Assembly: GCA_964392615.1 (NCBI GenBank)
Contig: CAYMRB010000105.1
Location: 1 to 24,219 of the forward strand
Source: CAYMRB01 sp964392615
GTDB taxonomy: Bacteria > Planctomycetota > UBA8108
Direction of reading: 5' to 3'
Length of the DNA: 24,219 nt
Positions 1 to 7,941 of this stretch are shown here, piece by piece (the first letter of the stretch is position 1; each line of letters opens with the position of its first letter). The notes under the pieces are model-generated. The model had not been told where the DNA came from. It did not search any database and saw nothing but the letters and a program-made list of their open reading frames with translations. Position numbers and translations under genes: made by a program.

Positions 1-2
1 GC

Positions 3-560
3 GGTGAGGGCTTGGTGTCGGCGGTCGTCCTGTCGTTCACGCAACCGGTCACGCTGGATCCGAACCGCGCGCAATCGGTCGCGCGCGCGACGTATCTCGT
101 CCGGGATTTCGACGATGACGGCGGCGTCGCGGGGGGAGGGCCGGAGTCGGACGGCGTCGGCTTCCTCGACGGCTTGCGCGGATCGGGTCAGCCCGTATCG
201 AACGTGTTGACGGTCCAAGGTCAGACGATGCAACCGCTTCACCTCGTACCGATCGAAATCCGTCGCATCGAGCCTGGCCACTCGTTCATCCGCGGCGACG
301 CGAACGACGACGGCAAGGTCGACCTGGCCGACGCGATCTTCTTCCTGAACGACCTCGTGCGGGGCGGGCCTCCGATGCTCTGCCAGCGCGCCGGCGACGT
401 CAACGCGGATGGGCGGATCGACGTCAGCGATGCCGTCTATCTGGTCTCGTATCGATTCCTGCGGGGGCCGATCATCCCGCGGCCGTTCCCGGCTTGCGGC
501 ATCGACCCGGCGCCGTCCGATGTGCCGTGCGAGGTCGGCGCGGTGGCGGCCTGCCCGTAG
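3..560 (+). CDS. C-terminal part of a secreted dockerin-type protein (5' partial)
   Basis: The reading frame is open to the left window edge and ends with TAG at 558-560, so only about 185 C-terminal residues are visible. The first ~90 residues (AVVLSFTQPVTLDP onward) resemble the end of a beta-rich domain that I cannot name. From about nt 282 there are two dockerin-like calcium-binding loops, RGDANDDGKVDLADA and GDVNADGRIDVSDA, each with Asp/Asn at alternating positions and a following helix. The protein ends in a short tail with three cysteines (ACGIDP, VPCEV, AACP). This double-loop ending is common on exported planctomycete proteins, where it is not necessarily part of a cellulosome. The next gene, 118 nt downstream on the same strand, also ends in a dockerin-like region. 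The true start and the N-terminal function lie outside the window. Confidence 0.8.
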   Translation, partial: GEGLVSAVVLSFTQPVTLDPNRAQSVARATYLVRDFDDDGGVAGGGPESDGVGFLDGLRGSGQPVSNVLTVQGQTMQPLHLVPIEIRRIEPGHSFIRGDANDDGKVDLADAIFFLNDLVRGGPPMLCQRAGDVNADGRIDVSDAVYLVSYRFLRGPIIPRPFPACGIDPAPSDVPCEVGAVAACP

Positions 561-678
561 AAGAGGCGAGCGCGCACGAGACTCGGGCTTTCTCGGTCAC
601 GGACCGAGCGCTGTCGCGTTTCCCTCTGCACCGTCCGCGGATTGGCCGCCGGCGCGAATGCAGCCAGGGAGTCTCGAC

Positions 679-2523
679 ATGACGCTACCTCCGAATTACC
701 TCCGCCTGCGCGCTTCCGTGCGGCCTCTGCAATCGCCGCGCGCACTGACGCTCGTGGCCCTTCTGACGATGTGCGTCGCCGCGGTCCGAGCGCAGGACTT
801 CTCCGACGACCCAGGGTCGCTGGGCGAGCCCGATAATCCGTCGAACCATCCGCTTCTCCTCGGCCCGCTCGAGCCCGGCGACGCGTTCCCGCTCGAGAGG
901 GTCGGGTCGCAGGACGACTCCGTCGACGAGCCCGTCGGCATTCGGCCGATCCTCTACGACATCGCGACGAAGACCGTGCGACTCGCGCCGCGCGGTTATC
1001 GCGATGGGCTCGATGGTGAGCCTCGCGCCGAACCGGAGGGCGAAGGGGGTTGTGCGCCCGCCGATCCGCGCGAGCGCGGAGGCGGCGTCGCGTCGGTCTT
1101 CGGGGCCGACGGTCGCGACGAGATCTCGAACACGACGGTGACGCCGTGGAACCGCATCGGCAAGGTGTACGTGTGGTTTCACGATCCGGCCGACGATCCG
1201 GAGACCTCGTCTCCGTCCGAAGAGGTGCGCTACGCCGATGGCTCCGGCAGCGGCGCGTTGATCGGCGAGTGCCACGTGCTGACGGCAGGTCACGTGATCT
1301 ACAACCACGACCCGGGGGATGGAAACATCGGCTGGGCCGAGAAGATCATCTTCGTGCCTGGTCTCTACACGGACTCCGGCGGAGAGACTCGCTGGCCCTA
1401 CGGATCGCAGTACGCGACGGAGATCATGAGCTTTCGCGGTTGGACGCAAGATGAGGACGAGAATCACGACATGGGATTCTTCGTGCTCGATACGCCGATC
1501 GGCGCGACCACCGGTTGGTTCGGCTACTCGACGCGCGACTCGAACGGCGCGACGCGCAACATCTCCGGCTACCCGGGCGACCGGAACAACGGCCTCGATC
1601 AATTCCACATGGCGGGGCAGATCAACTGCGAGAACAGGTACAACCTCAAGTACAAGATCGACACGTTCAGCGGTCAGAGCGGCGCGCCGGTCTGGAGGTA
1701 CGACGGCTCGAGTCGCTTGGTCGTCGGCGTGCACGCGCACGGCAACGTCGCGTTCGGATGCGGCTTCGAGACTCAGAACCGCGGCGTGCGCATCACGTCG
1801 GGCAAGTTCGACGCGATCCAGGACTGGAAGGCGGAGTACGACTGCCCTGCGGCCATGCCCGATCTCGCCGACGACGGCGGGGACGACGAGCCCGGCCCCG
1901 ACCGGATCATCACGATGCGCCGAATTCCGATCGACCTCCTGATTCGCAACCTCGGCGTCCGGGCCGCAAGTCGTTTTCGAGTCGCGGCATTTCTGTCGGC
2001 TGACGATGTGATCACGCGAGACGATGTCTTTCTCGGCGTGGCGAACGTTCCGGACGGCCTGGGCTGTTTCGAGGGGCGGTCGGTCGAGATCGATGGAGTC
2101 ATCCCTGCCGACATCGAGGCCGGCGTCTACTACCTCGGGTGGTTCATCGATCCGGACGGCTTGGTAGACGAGTCCGACGAGGAGAGCAACCGCCACGTGC
2201 TCACCTCGACGGAGGTCGTGGTGCAGCGCCCGGATGACATCGTCGTGCGGCCACGGATTCGCAGATTCTTGCGCGGCGATGCCAACGACGACTCGCGGTT
2301 CGACATCTCCGACGCGCTCCGCGTGGTCGGGCACCTCTTCCTGGGCGAGCCCCCGCCGGGGTGTCTTCGCGCCGCGGACAATAACGAGGACGGCAGGGTC
2401 GACCTCTCCGACGCGATCGACGGACTGACGGAGCTCTTCATCGCCCCGTCACGGCCCCGTGCGTGCGGCGAGGGACGTGCCCCGAGAGCGCTTGGCTGCG
2501 GCGCGTACTCGCATTGCCAGTGA
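679..2523 (+). CDS. Secreted trypsin-like serine protease with CARDB-like and dockerin domains
   Basis: This 614-residue protein probably acts outside the cytoplasm as a chymotrypsin-fold endopeptidase. An N-terminal signal peptide covers about residues 1-40 (hydrophobic TLVALLTMCVAAVRAQ). The catalytic triad is visible as His205 in LTAGH, Asp264 in NHDMGFFVLD and Ser334 in GQSGAPVW. Residues about 393-517 look like a CARDB-type beta domain (PDLADDG, IRNLGVRAASRF, DESDEESN). Two dockerin loops follow at about 529-592 (RGDANDDSRFDISDA and ADNNEDGRVDLSDA), then a short Cys-containing tail. I chose the ATG at 679 because AGGGAG at 666-671 gives a 7-nt spacer and the signal peptide starts there. 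An in-frame ATG at 658 would only add seven residues. The substrate is unknown. Confidence 0.9.
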   Translation: MTLPPNYLRLRASVRPLQSPRALTLVALLTMCVAAVRAQDFSDDPGSLGEPDNPSNHPLLLGPLEPGDAFPLERVGSQDDSVDEPVGIRPILYDIATKTVRLAPRGYRDGLDGEPRAEPEGEGGCAPADPRERGGGVASVFGADGRDEISNTTVTPWNRIGKVYVWFHDPADDPETSSPSEEVRYADGSGSGALIGECHVLTAGHVIYNHDPGDGNIGWAEKIIFVPGLYTDSGGETRWPYGSQYATEIMSFRGWTQDEDENHDMGFFVLDTPIGATTGWFGYSTRDSNGATRNISGYPGDRNNGLDQFHMAGQINCENRYNLKYKIDTFSGQSGAPVWRYDGSSRLVVGVHAHGNVAFGCGFETQNRGVRITSGKFDAIQDWKAEYDCPAAMPDLADDGGDDEPGPDRIITMRRIPIDLLIRNLGVRAASRFRVAAFLSADDVITRDDVFLGVANVPDGLGCFEGRSVEIDGVIPADIEAGVYYLGWFIDPDGLVDESDEESNRHVLTSTEVVVQRPDDIVVRPRIRRFLRGDANDDSRFDISDALRVVGHLFLGEPPPGCLRAADNNEDGRVDLSDAIDGLTELFIAPSRPRACGEGRAPRALGCGAYSHCQ

Positions 2524-2575
2524 CGGCAGCCCTCTCGAGGCGGTGACGCGAACCGCGCACCGTCTCCGTTCGAAT

Positions 2576-2607
2576 CCGCCGGGACGTCCGATCGGTCGTC
2601 CCGGCGG
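2576..2607 (+). terminator. Perfect 11-bp GC stem-loop after the protease gene
   Basis: CCGCCGGGACG at 2576-2586 pairs perfectly with CGTCCCGGCGG at 2597-2607 across a 10-nt loop, and TTT follows at 2608-2610. It lies 53 nt after the protease stop and 112 nt before the next start. The very short T-run makes intrinsic termination uncertain. It could instead protect a 3' end or assist factor-dependent termination. Confidence 0.55.
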
Positions 2608-2718
2608 TTTGCATCGGACGGCTCGAGGAGTTGACTTCCGGTGCGCATGGCTGGAGGGTGGGAGGTGCCGGAGGCTCGTGCTCGTCGCGGCTCCGAACAA
2701 CACGGGAGGGATTGGCCG

Positions 2719-4053
2719 ATGCACCGTCGTTCGTTCCTGAAGGCGGCCGCCGGCGCCGCAGCGCTGCCCGCGGCCGCCTCGATCTGCCCCGAGATCGCTC
2801 TCGGCGCCGGGAGGACGGCACCGAACGATCGCATTCAAGTCGCCGTCATCGGTGTGCGCGGTCGGGGCAATAGCCTGCTGCGGACGTTCGCGGCTCGCGA
2901 CGACGTCGACGTGCGATATGTTTGCGACGTCGATCAAGGGGTACTGCGAAACCGCGTCGCGGAGACGGAGCAACGCACGAGGCGTCGGCCGCGGGCGATC
3001 GGCGATTTTCGTCGGGCTATCGAGGATTCCGCCATCGACGCGATCGTCCTCGGCACTCCCGATCACTGGCACGCGATACCGTCGGTCCTCGCGTGCATGG
3101 CTGAGAAGGACGTCTACACCGAGAAGCCCGATGGCCACGATGTCGAGGAGAGCTTGCGGATGATGCAGGCGGCGCGCAAGCACCGCCGCGTCGTCCAGTT
3201 GGGCACGCACGCGCGCAGCGCGCCGCATCTCCACCAAGCAGCGGAGTATCTCCGCTCCGGCGCCATCGGGCGCGTGCACTACGCGACGTCCTGGGAGAGC
3301 GCGCGTCAAGGTAGCCTCGGTCGGCCGGCCGATCGCGCCGTTCCGGCGGGCGTCGACTACGACATGTGGCTCGGGCCCGCGCCGAAGCGGCCGTTCAACC
3401 GGCTGCGCTTCCACGGCAACTGGCGTTGGTTCTTCGACTACGGCTGTGGTGATCTCGGCAACGACGGTGTTCACCGCATCGACTACGCGCTTTGGGGGCT
3501 CGAGGCCGCGCTCGCTGCGCAGGGTGACGAGCTGAGCGTCTACCCGAAGCGAGCGTCGGCGGTCGGCGGCAAGTACTCTTTCGACGACGCGCAGGAGTGG
3601 CCGGACACGTTGATGGCGAGCTACGACTTCGGCAACAGCCTGCTCACCTACGAGATGCGTATCTGGACGCCGTATCCACTGCACGGTCACGCGGAAGGTG
3701 CTGCCGTCTACGGAGATCGAGGCTACGTCGTGCTCGCGTCGGATCGCTGGAACGCGTACGCGAAGGGCGGCGCGGAGGTCAAAGAGGCCTCTGGCAGCAC
3801 GAATCTGGACCAGACTGCCTTGCACGTCGCGAACTTCCTCGACTGCATGCGCAGTCGCAAGCGCCCGAACGCGGATCTCGAGACCGTCGGACACCGTTCG
3901 AGCATGCTCTGCCACCTCGGCAACGCATCGTGGCGCGCAGGGCGTGATCTGCGCTTCGACGAGGCGACGCGGTCGTTCGCAGGCGCCGACGAATACCTCC
4001 GCCGGAAGACCTACCGAGAGCCCTGGCGGCTGCCGTCGCTCGGTGAGATCTGA
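2719..4053 (+). CDS. Tat-exported Gfo/Idh/MocA-family oxidoreductase
   Basis: This 444-residue protein is predicted to be an NAD(P)-dependent sugar or polyol oxidoreductase (or glycoside-modifying enzyme) exported folded by the Tat system. The N-terminus MHRRSFLKAAAGAAALPAAA carries the twin-arginine motif and a hydrophobic stretch. The Rossmann fold begins at about residue 40 (VAVIGVRGRG), followed by TPDHWHA at 113-119 and the family EKP motif at 135-137, with Lys136 as the likely catalytic or cofactor-contact residue. The C-terminal domain contains GNWRWFFDYGCGDLG followed by GVHRID (His252, Asp255), typical of exported family members in Planctomycetota. The start is supported by GGGAGGGA at 2704-2711, seven nt upstream. 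It ends 55 nt before the convergent methyltransferase gene. The substrate cannot be inferred from the neighbours. Confidence 0.92.
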   Translation: MHRRSFLKAAAGAAALPAAASICPEIALGAGRTAPNDRIQVAVIGVRGRGNSLLRTFAARDDVDVRYVCDVDQGVLRNRVAETEQRTRRRPRAIGDFRRAIEDSAIDAIVLGTPDHWHAIPSVLACMAEKDVYTEKPDGHDVEESLRMMQAARKHRRVVQLGTHARSAPHLHQAAEYLRSGAIGRVHYATSWESARQGSLGRPADRAVPAGVDYDMWLGPAPKRPFNRLRFHGNWRWFFDYGCGDLGNDGVHRIDYALWGLEAALAAQGDELSVYPKRASAVGGKYSFDDAQEWPDTLMASYDFGNSLLTYEMRIWTPYPLHGHAEGAAVYGDRGYVVLASDRWNAYAKGGAEVKEASGSTNLDQTALHVANFLDCMRSRKRPNADLETVGHRSSMLCHLGNASWRAGRDLRFDEATRSFAGADEYLRRKTYREPWRLPSLGEI

Positions 4054-4108
4054 AGCCGGAGCCGAGCGCCGGTGAAGAAGGGGGAACGCTCGCCTCGGGC
4101 GCCGCGTG

Positions 4109-5662
4109 TCACGCCTCGATCTGGCTGTCCTTCCGCCGCCGCCACGACGCGATGAAAAATGCGTCGGTCTGCGTCGTCATGGGCGACAGCCGAATCTTGT
4201 GCGCGTCGATGCAGCCGGATGGCAGACACTTCGACGCGAAGAACGACGGCGAGCTCTCGAATTCCGGATGCGCGGCTTCGAAGGCTTCGACGACGTCTTC
4301 GCACTCTTCACGCAGGAATGAGCAGGTGATGTAGACGAGGCGTCCGCGCTTGCGCACCAGCGGAGCGAATCGCTCGAGGATGGCGATCTGTGTGCTCTGG
4401 AAGCGCTCGAGGTCCTCGTCGTCCCAACGCATCTTGAGCTCGGGATTGCGCCGGAGCGTGCCGACTCCGGTACACGGAGCGTCGACGACGACGAGATGGG
4501 CCAGGCTGAGTGTCTTCGTCAGATCGCCCTCTTCGGCGATCAACGCATAGTCGATGAAGTCCTGCACGCGGGCCTCGCGCGCACGACGGCGCAACTCGTC
4601 GAGCTTGCGCCGGTCGATCTCGCACGCGGTGATCCTGCCTCGCGCGGTAGGCTCGCCCGTCCGGTCGACCGCCTCGTCGCGAAAGAGGATGTCCGCGAGC
4701 GCCAGGGCCTTGCCACCGCCGCCCGCGCACGCGTCGATGACTTTCATGCCCGGCGAGGCGTCGGCGCACAGAACGGCGATCTGGCTGCCCTCGTCCTGCA
4801 TCTCGATCCACGCCTTGCGGCTGGCGGTCGTCGACGTCAGATTGCGCCGGCTTCCGAGACGCAGACCGAGCGGGCTGAAGTGGGTCGGTTCGATCTCGAG
4901 CTCGGTCTCGGACTGCAGCCGGCGTCGAGCGCGTTCTCGCTCGACTCGACGCAGATTGACGCGTACGTCGACGCTGGCGCTCTCGTTCAGCGTTGGCGCG
5001 AGGTCGCGCGCGCCCTGCTCGCCGAGCTGTTCGAGCATGCGAGCGCCGATCCAACGCGGCAGGCTGGCCTCGGCGCAGAATCGCTCGACGGGATCCGCGG
5101 GCCAATGGGCGTCCGTGACGAAGTCTCCCGCGATCGCCGCGCTGACGAGGCCGTGCCAGTCGCCCAGGCCGTCCTCGATGAGCTCAGCGGCCGCGTCGCG
5201 GGTTTGCCCGAAGTCCCATGGCAGGTGGGCGTCCTTGGCGGCGGCGAGAAGGTCGAGAAGGAGCGGGCCCTGACTCGATCGATCGTCGCCGTCCGCAGTC
5301 GGCTCGCCCGCGCTGGCGTCAGGAGTCTGCGAGGGCTCGGCCATCGCGTCCGACGGCGGCGCGATCGGCGGAATCGCGCGTCCGGTCGCATCGGCCCAGA
5401 GGCGCCACCGGGTCCTCGCGCCTTGGTGGAATCGCAGCCACGCGTACACAGCGTCGCCGATGAAGCGGCGATCTCGACTGCCGAGGTAGCGGCGGGCGCG
5501 GAAGAACCGGCCGACCCGAGCGTCGGCGGGATACGGGCCGGGGCGCTCGATCGAACAGAGGAGCTCGAGCGTGATGCCGAGGAGGGAGCGAGGTTTCAAG
5601 GGTTCAGGGCTCTTCTCTCGAAGTGGAGAGGGGGATACGGGCACGCGGCCGGGGGCGTCCAT
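4109..5662 (-). CDS. RsmB/NOP-family RNA cytosine-C5 methyltransferase
   Basis: This 517-residue protein is a predicted SAM-dependent RNA m5C methyltransferase, probably acting on rRNA in the cytoplasm. The catalytic domain (about residues 230-510) has MQDEGSQ (288-294), SAM motif I as DACAGGGGKALAL (310-322), the acidic ribose-binding EID (348-350), the catalytic DAPCTG with Cys397, and motif VI YITCS with the release cysteine Cys447. The N-terminal ~200 residues do not show an obvious canonical NusB-like RNA-binding domain and include a Pro/Asp-rich insert at about 97-133. Motif I reads AGGGGK instead of the more common APGGK, a variant I recall from other RsmB-like proteins. No Shine-Dalgarno is evident before the ATG at 5662, so the start is uncertain, although the conserved core from about residue 27 is secure. 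Confidence 0.88.
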   Translation of the reverse strand: MDAPGRVPVSPSPLREKSPEPLKPRSLLGITLELLCSIERPGPYPADARVGRFFRARRYLGSRDRRFIGDAVYAWLRFHQGARTRWRLWADATGRAIPPIAPPSDAMAEPSQTPDASAGEPTADGDDRSSQGPLLLDLLAAAKDAHLPWDFGQTRDAAAELIEDGLGDWHGLVSAAIAGDFVTDAHWPADPVERFCAEASLPRWIGARMLEQLGEQGARDLAPTLNESASVDVRVNLRRVERERARRRLQSETELEIEPTHFSPLGLRLGSRRNLTSTTASRKAWIEMQDEGSQIAVLCADASPGMKVIDACAGGGGKALALADILFRDEAVDRTGEPTARGRITACEIDRRKLDELRRRAREARVQDFIDYALIAEEGDLTKTLSLAHLVVVDAPCTGVGTLRRNPELKMRWDDEDLERFQSTQIAILERFAPLVRKRGRLVYITCSFLREECEDVVEAFEAAHPEFESSPSFFASKCLPSGCIDAHKIRLSPMTTQTDAFFIASWRRRKDSQIEA

Positions 5663-5848
5663 TTTAGGGACAGTTGCGATCGGATCCAGGGGCGACGGGG
5701 GCCGGATATCGCGTCATGAGCCGATATGTGAAACCTGTGGTACACTCCTGCCGAGCGCATTATCGCTACCGTACCGGGAGATCGGGTGTATCGGATCGCG
5801 ATTCGCCGGGTCGACGAATCGCGGCAAGCCGCGCTGGCCGAGGTCTGC

Positions 5849-5868
5849 CGGAGCCGCCTCCGGCTCCG
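5849..5868 (+). promoter_or_regulatory. GC hairpin just upstream of the FHA-GGDEF start
   Basis: CGGAGCCG at 5849-5856 pairs perfectly with CGGCTCCG at 5861-5868 around a CCTC tetraloop. A second short hairpin, CGCGGC/GCCGCG at 5820-5833, lies just upstream. Both sit in the leader before the GGGGAG at 5880-5885 and the ATG at 5888. They could influence translation, but there is no match to a riboswitch class I recognise. Confidence 0.35.
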
Positions 5869-5887
5869 AGGTGCTGTCTGGGGAGAA

Positions 5888-6805
5888 ATGGCAGAGAAGA
5901 AACGAGGCAGCGATTTCAGGGGGTTCGAGGGAGAGACCTCGGAGTTCGATGCGGGGTTCCTGCGGCAGTTTCGGCTCGAGCGTAACTCGGCCATCCTGCA
6001 GGTCTTGCGGGGGGCGGACACCGGCATGCGGATTCCGCTGACGAAGGACTCGATCTCGATCGGGAGGACCGTCGCCGCGGATCTCGTGTTTCCCGATGAC
6101 AAGATCTCGCGGCTCCACGCGCGCGTCGAGCGTGACGTCGAGAGTGGCGATTGGTATCTCGTCGACAACAACAGCACCAACGGGACGTTCCTGAACAACC
6201 GCCAGGTGGCTCGCGAGGCGCTGTCGGCCGGCGACAAGATCTTCGTGGGTCACACGATTCTCAAATTCCTGCTCGAGGACGAGGTGGAGAGCGAGAGTGC
6301 GGCGATGGTCGATCGGTTCCTGTTTCAGGACGATCTGACCGGCCTCGTCGTCAAGCGTCGCTTCTACAACGAGCTCGAGATTCGGCTGCAGATGGCCATC
6401 AGCCGCGGCAAGCCGCTCGCGGTCTTGATGATGGACATGGACGGCCTCAAGGCCGTGAATGACCGACATGGTCATTCGATGGGCGCGCACGTCATCAGCG
6501 AAGCGGGCAAGCGGATCGGCGAGATCTGCAATCCGTTGGGTCAGGCGTGCCGATACGGCGGCGACGAGTTCGTCGCGTACGTCACCGATGCCGACCTCTC
6601 TGCTGCATTGGACATGGCACGGCAGATCTGCGCGGCAATTCGCGACGAGCCGTTCCACAAGGACGGGCACGACCTTTCGTTGTCGATTTCGATCGGCGTC
6701 GCGTCGTACCCCGACGCGGGCGCAACGGTCGATCTGCTGAACCGCGCGGCCGATGAGGCCCTCTACCGCGCCAAGGACAAGGGGCGCGATACCGTCAGCG
6801 ATTGA
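5888..6805 (+). CDS. FHA domain-GGDEF diguanylate cyclase
   Basis: This 305-residue soluble protein is predicted to make cyclic di-GMP from two GTP, with an N-terminal FHA domain reading phosphothreonine on a partner. The FHA domain spans about 36-125, with the hallmarks SIGR (57-60), RLHARV (75-80) and NNSTNGTFLNN (94-104). The GGDEF domain spans about 143-303, with DMDGLKAVND (183-192) and an intact RYGGDEF motif (GGDEF at 224-228). There is no RxxD inhibitory site in the expected place (the local sequence is NPLGQACRYGG), so classic product inhibition through that site is unlikely. The ATG at 5888 was chosen over an in-frame GTG at 5786 because the latter adds 34 unremarkable residues encoded by hairpin-rich DNA. 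The GGGGAG before 5888 is unusually close (2 nt). A Ser/Thr kinase partner is implied but not encoded nearby. Confidence 0.9.
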   Translation: MAEKKRGSDFRGFEGETSEFDAGFLRQFRLERNSAILQVLRGADTGMRIPLTKDSISIGRTVAADLVFPDDKISRLHARVERDVESGDWYLVDNNSTNGTFLNNRQVAREALSAGDKIFVGHTILKFLLEDEVESESAAMVDRFLFQDDLTGLVVKRRFYNELEIRLQMAISRGKPLAVLMMDMDGLKAVNDRHGHSMGAHVISEAGKRIGEICNPLGQACRYGGDEFVAYVTDADLSAALDMARQICAAIRDEPFHKDGHDLSLSISIGVASYPDAGATVDLLNRAADEALYRAKDKGRDTVSD

Positions 6806-6868
6806 CGCGATGCGCTGATTCCGCTCTCATCGACGCCCTGCCGTCAACTTCAGATCGAGAGCCGAATC

Positions 6869-7897
6869 ATGCGAGCCGTTCTACTGTCCGAGCACGGAGG
6901 GCCGGAGGTCCTCGCGGTTTCCGACCGTCCCGATCCGGTTCCCGGCCCCGGTGACGCGTTGATCGAGGTCGTCGCCTGCGGGCTGAATCACCTCGACATC
7001 TGGGTTCGCATGGGTGGCCCGCGGCCGTTTCCGCTTCCCTTGATACCGGGAACCGACGCGGTCGGGCGCGTGCTCGAGGCGCCGGAAGGAAGCGGTCTGA
7101 CCGCCGGCGACGAGATCGTCGTCTACCCGTGCGAAGGGCACGGCGACCCGCAGGCCATCGATCGCGGCGACGACCAGCTCTGCCCGGATTTCCGCATCTA
7201 CGGCGCGATGCGCGATGGCGGCATGGGCGAGAGGATGGTCGTGCCCGCCAAGAACTGCTTGCCAAAGCCCGCGAGTCTCGGCTGGCACGAGGCAGCTTCG
7301 ATTGCGGTGAATTACATCACCGCGTGGCACATGCTGGTCGACCGCGCGCGCATTCGCCCCGGCGAGCAGGTGCTGATCCAGGCCGCGGGCAGCGGAGTGT
7401 CGACGGCGGCGATCCAGATCGCGAGCTACCTCGGCTCGCGCGTCCTCGCGACGTCGAGCACGCCCGAGAAGCTCGAGCACGCGCGTAGCTGCGGCGCCGA
7501 GGGCGTCGTGAACTATCGCGACGAAGACGTCACGGCGCGAGTTCTGGATTGGACCGGCGGCCGCGGCGCGCACGTCGTGTTCGATCACGTCGGCGCGGCC
7601 AATTGGGACGTCGACCTCGACAGCCTCGCGAAGGGCGGACGGCTCGTCTTCTGCGGCACGACCGGCGGCACGACGGTCGAGGTCAATCTGCAGAAGGTGT
7701 ACGGCCTGGGTCAGTCGCTGCTCGGTTCGACGATGGGAACGCGGAACGAGCTGCGCACGATACTCGGTCTGATGACGCGCGGCGCGTTCCGTCCGGTAGT
7801 CGATCGGGTGTTCCCTCTCGAGGAGCTCGCCGACGCGCACCGCTATCTCGAGAGCGGCAGCCAGATCGGCAAGGTCGTCGTCGACATCGCCCAGTAG
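6869..7897 (+). CDS. Medium-chain dehydrogenase/reductase (zinc-type alcohol dehydrogenase-like)
   Basis: This 342-residue protein is a predicted NAD(P)H-dependent oxidoreductase of the MDR superfamily, length normal for the family. The GroES-like N-terminal half contains GPEVLAV, ACGLNHLDIWVRMG (31-49 region; Cys37) and LIPGTDAVGRV. The Rossmann half contains ITAWHMLVDRARIRPGEQVL (150-169) and the nucleotide-binding AAGSGVSTAAIQIA (172-185). The structural-zinc lobe, which in close relatives carries four cysteines, keeps only Cys88 and Cys105 (YPCEGHG, QLCPDFRIYG), so it probably does not bind structural zinc. The usual GHE catalytic-zinc motif is replaced by GTD. A quinone-oxidoreductase-like or zinc-independent reductase is therefore the safer reading. 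It follows the FHA-GGDEF gene by 63 nt but has no functional link to it that I can see. Confidence 0.88.
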   Translation: MRAVLLSEHGGPEVLAVSDRPDPVPGPGDALIEVVACGLNHLDIWVRMGGPRPFPLPLIPGTDAVGRVLEAPEGSGLTAGDEIVVYPCEGHGDPQAIDRGDDQLCPDFRIYGAMRDGGMGERMVVPAKNCLPKPASLGWHEAASIAVNYITAWHMLVDRARIRPGEQVLIQAAGSGVSTAAIQIASYLGSRVLATSSTPEKLEHARSCGAEGVVNYRDEDVTARVLDWTGGRGAHVVFDHVGAANWDVDLDSLAKGGRLVFCGTTGGTTVEVNLQKVYGLGQSLLGSTMGTRNELRTILGLMTRGAFRPVVDRVFPLEELADAHRYLESGSQIGKVVVDIAQ

Positions 7898-7941
7898 ATG
7901 CCCGCCGTCCGCGTTCCTCGAGAATCGCTTCGAGTGACTCG

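Noticed and set aside
685..2334. A 549-codon open frame on the minus strand opposite the protease
   Set aside because: The plus strand encodes a signal peptide, a complete catalytic triad and dockerin loops in order. The minus frame is a compositional shadow.
2569..2580. A tRNA T-loop-like GTTCGAATCC sequence near 2569
   Set aside because: The flanking bases do not form a T-stem (C opposite C beside the closing pair), and no D-arm or anticodon arm could be folded upstream. It abuts a terminator-like stem instead.
5786..5887. GTG at 5786 as the start of the FHA-GGDEF protein
   Set aside because: The extra 34 residues look unstructured, the DNA contains two hairpins better explained as a leader, and an ATG with GGGGAG lies at 5888.
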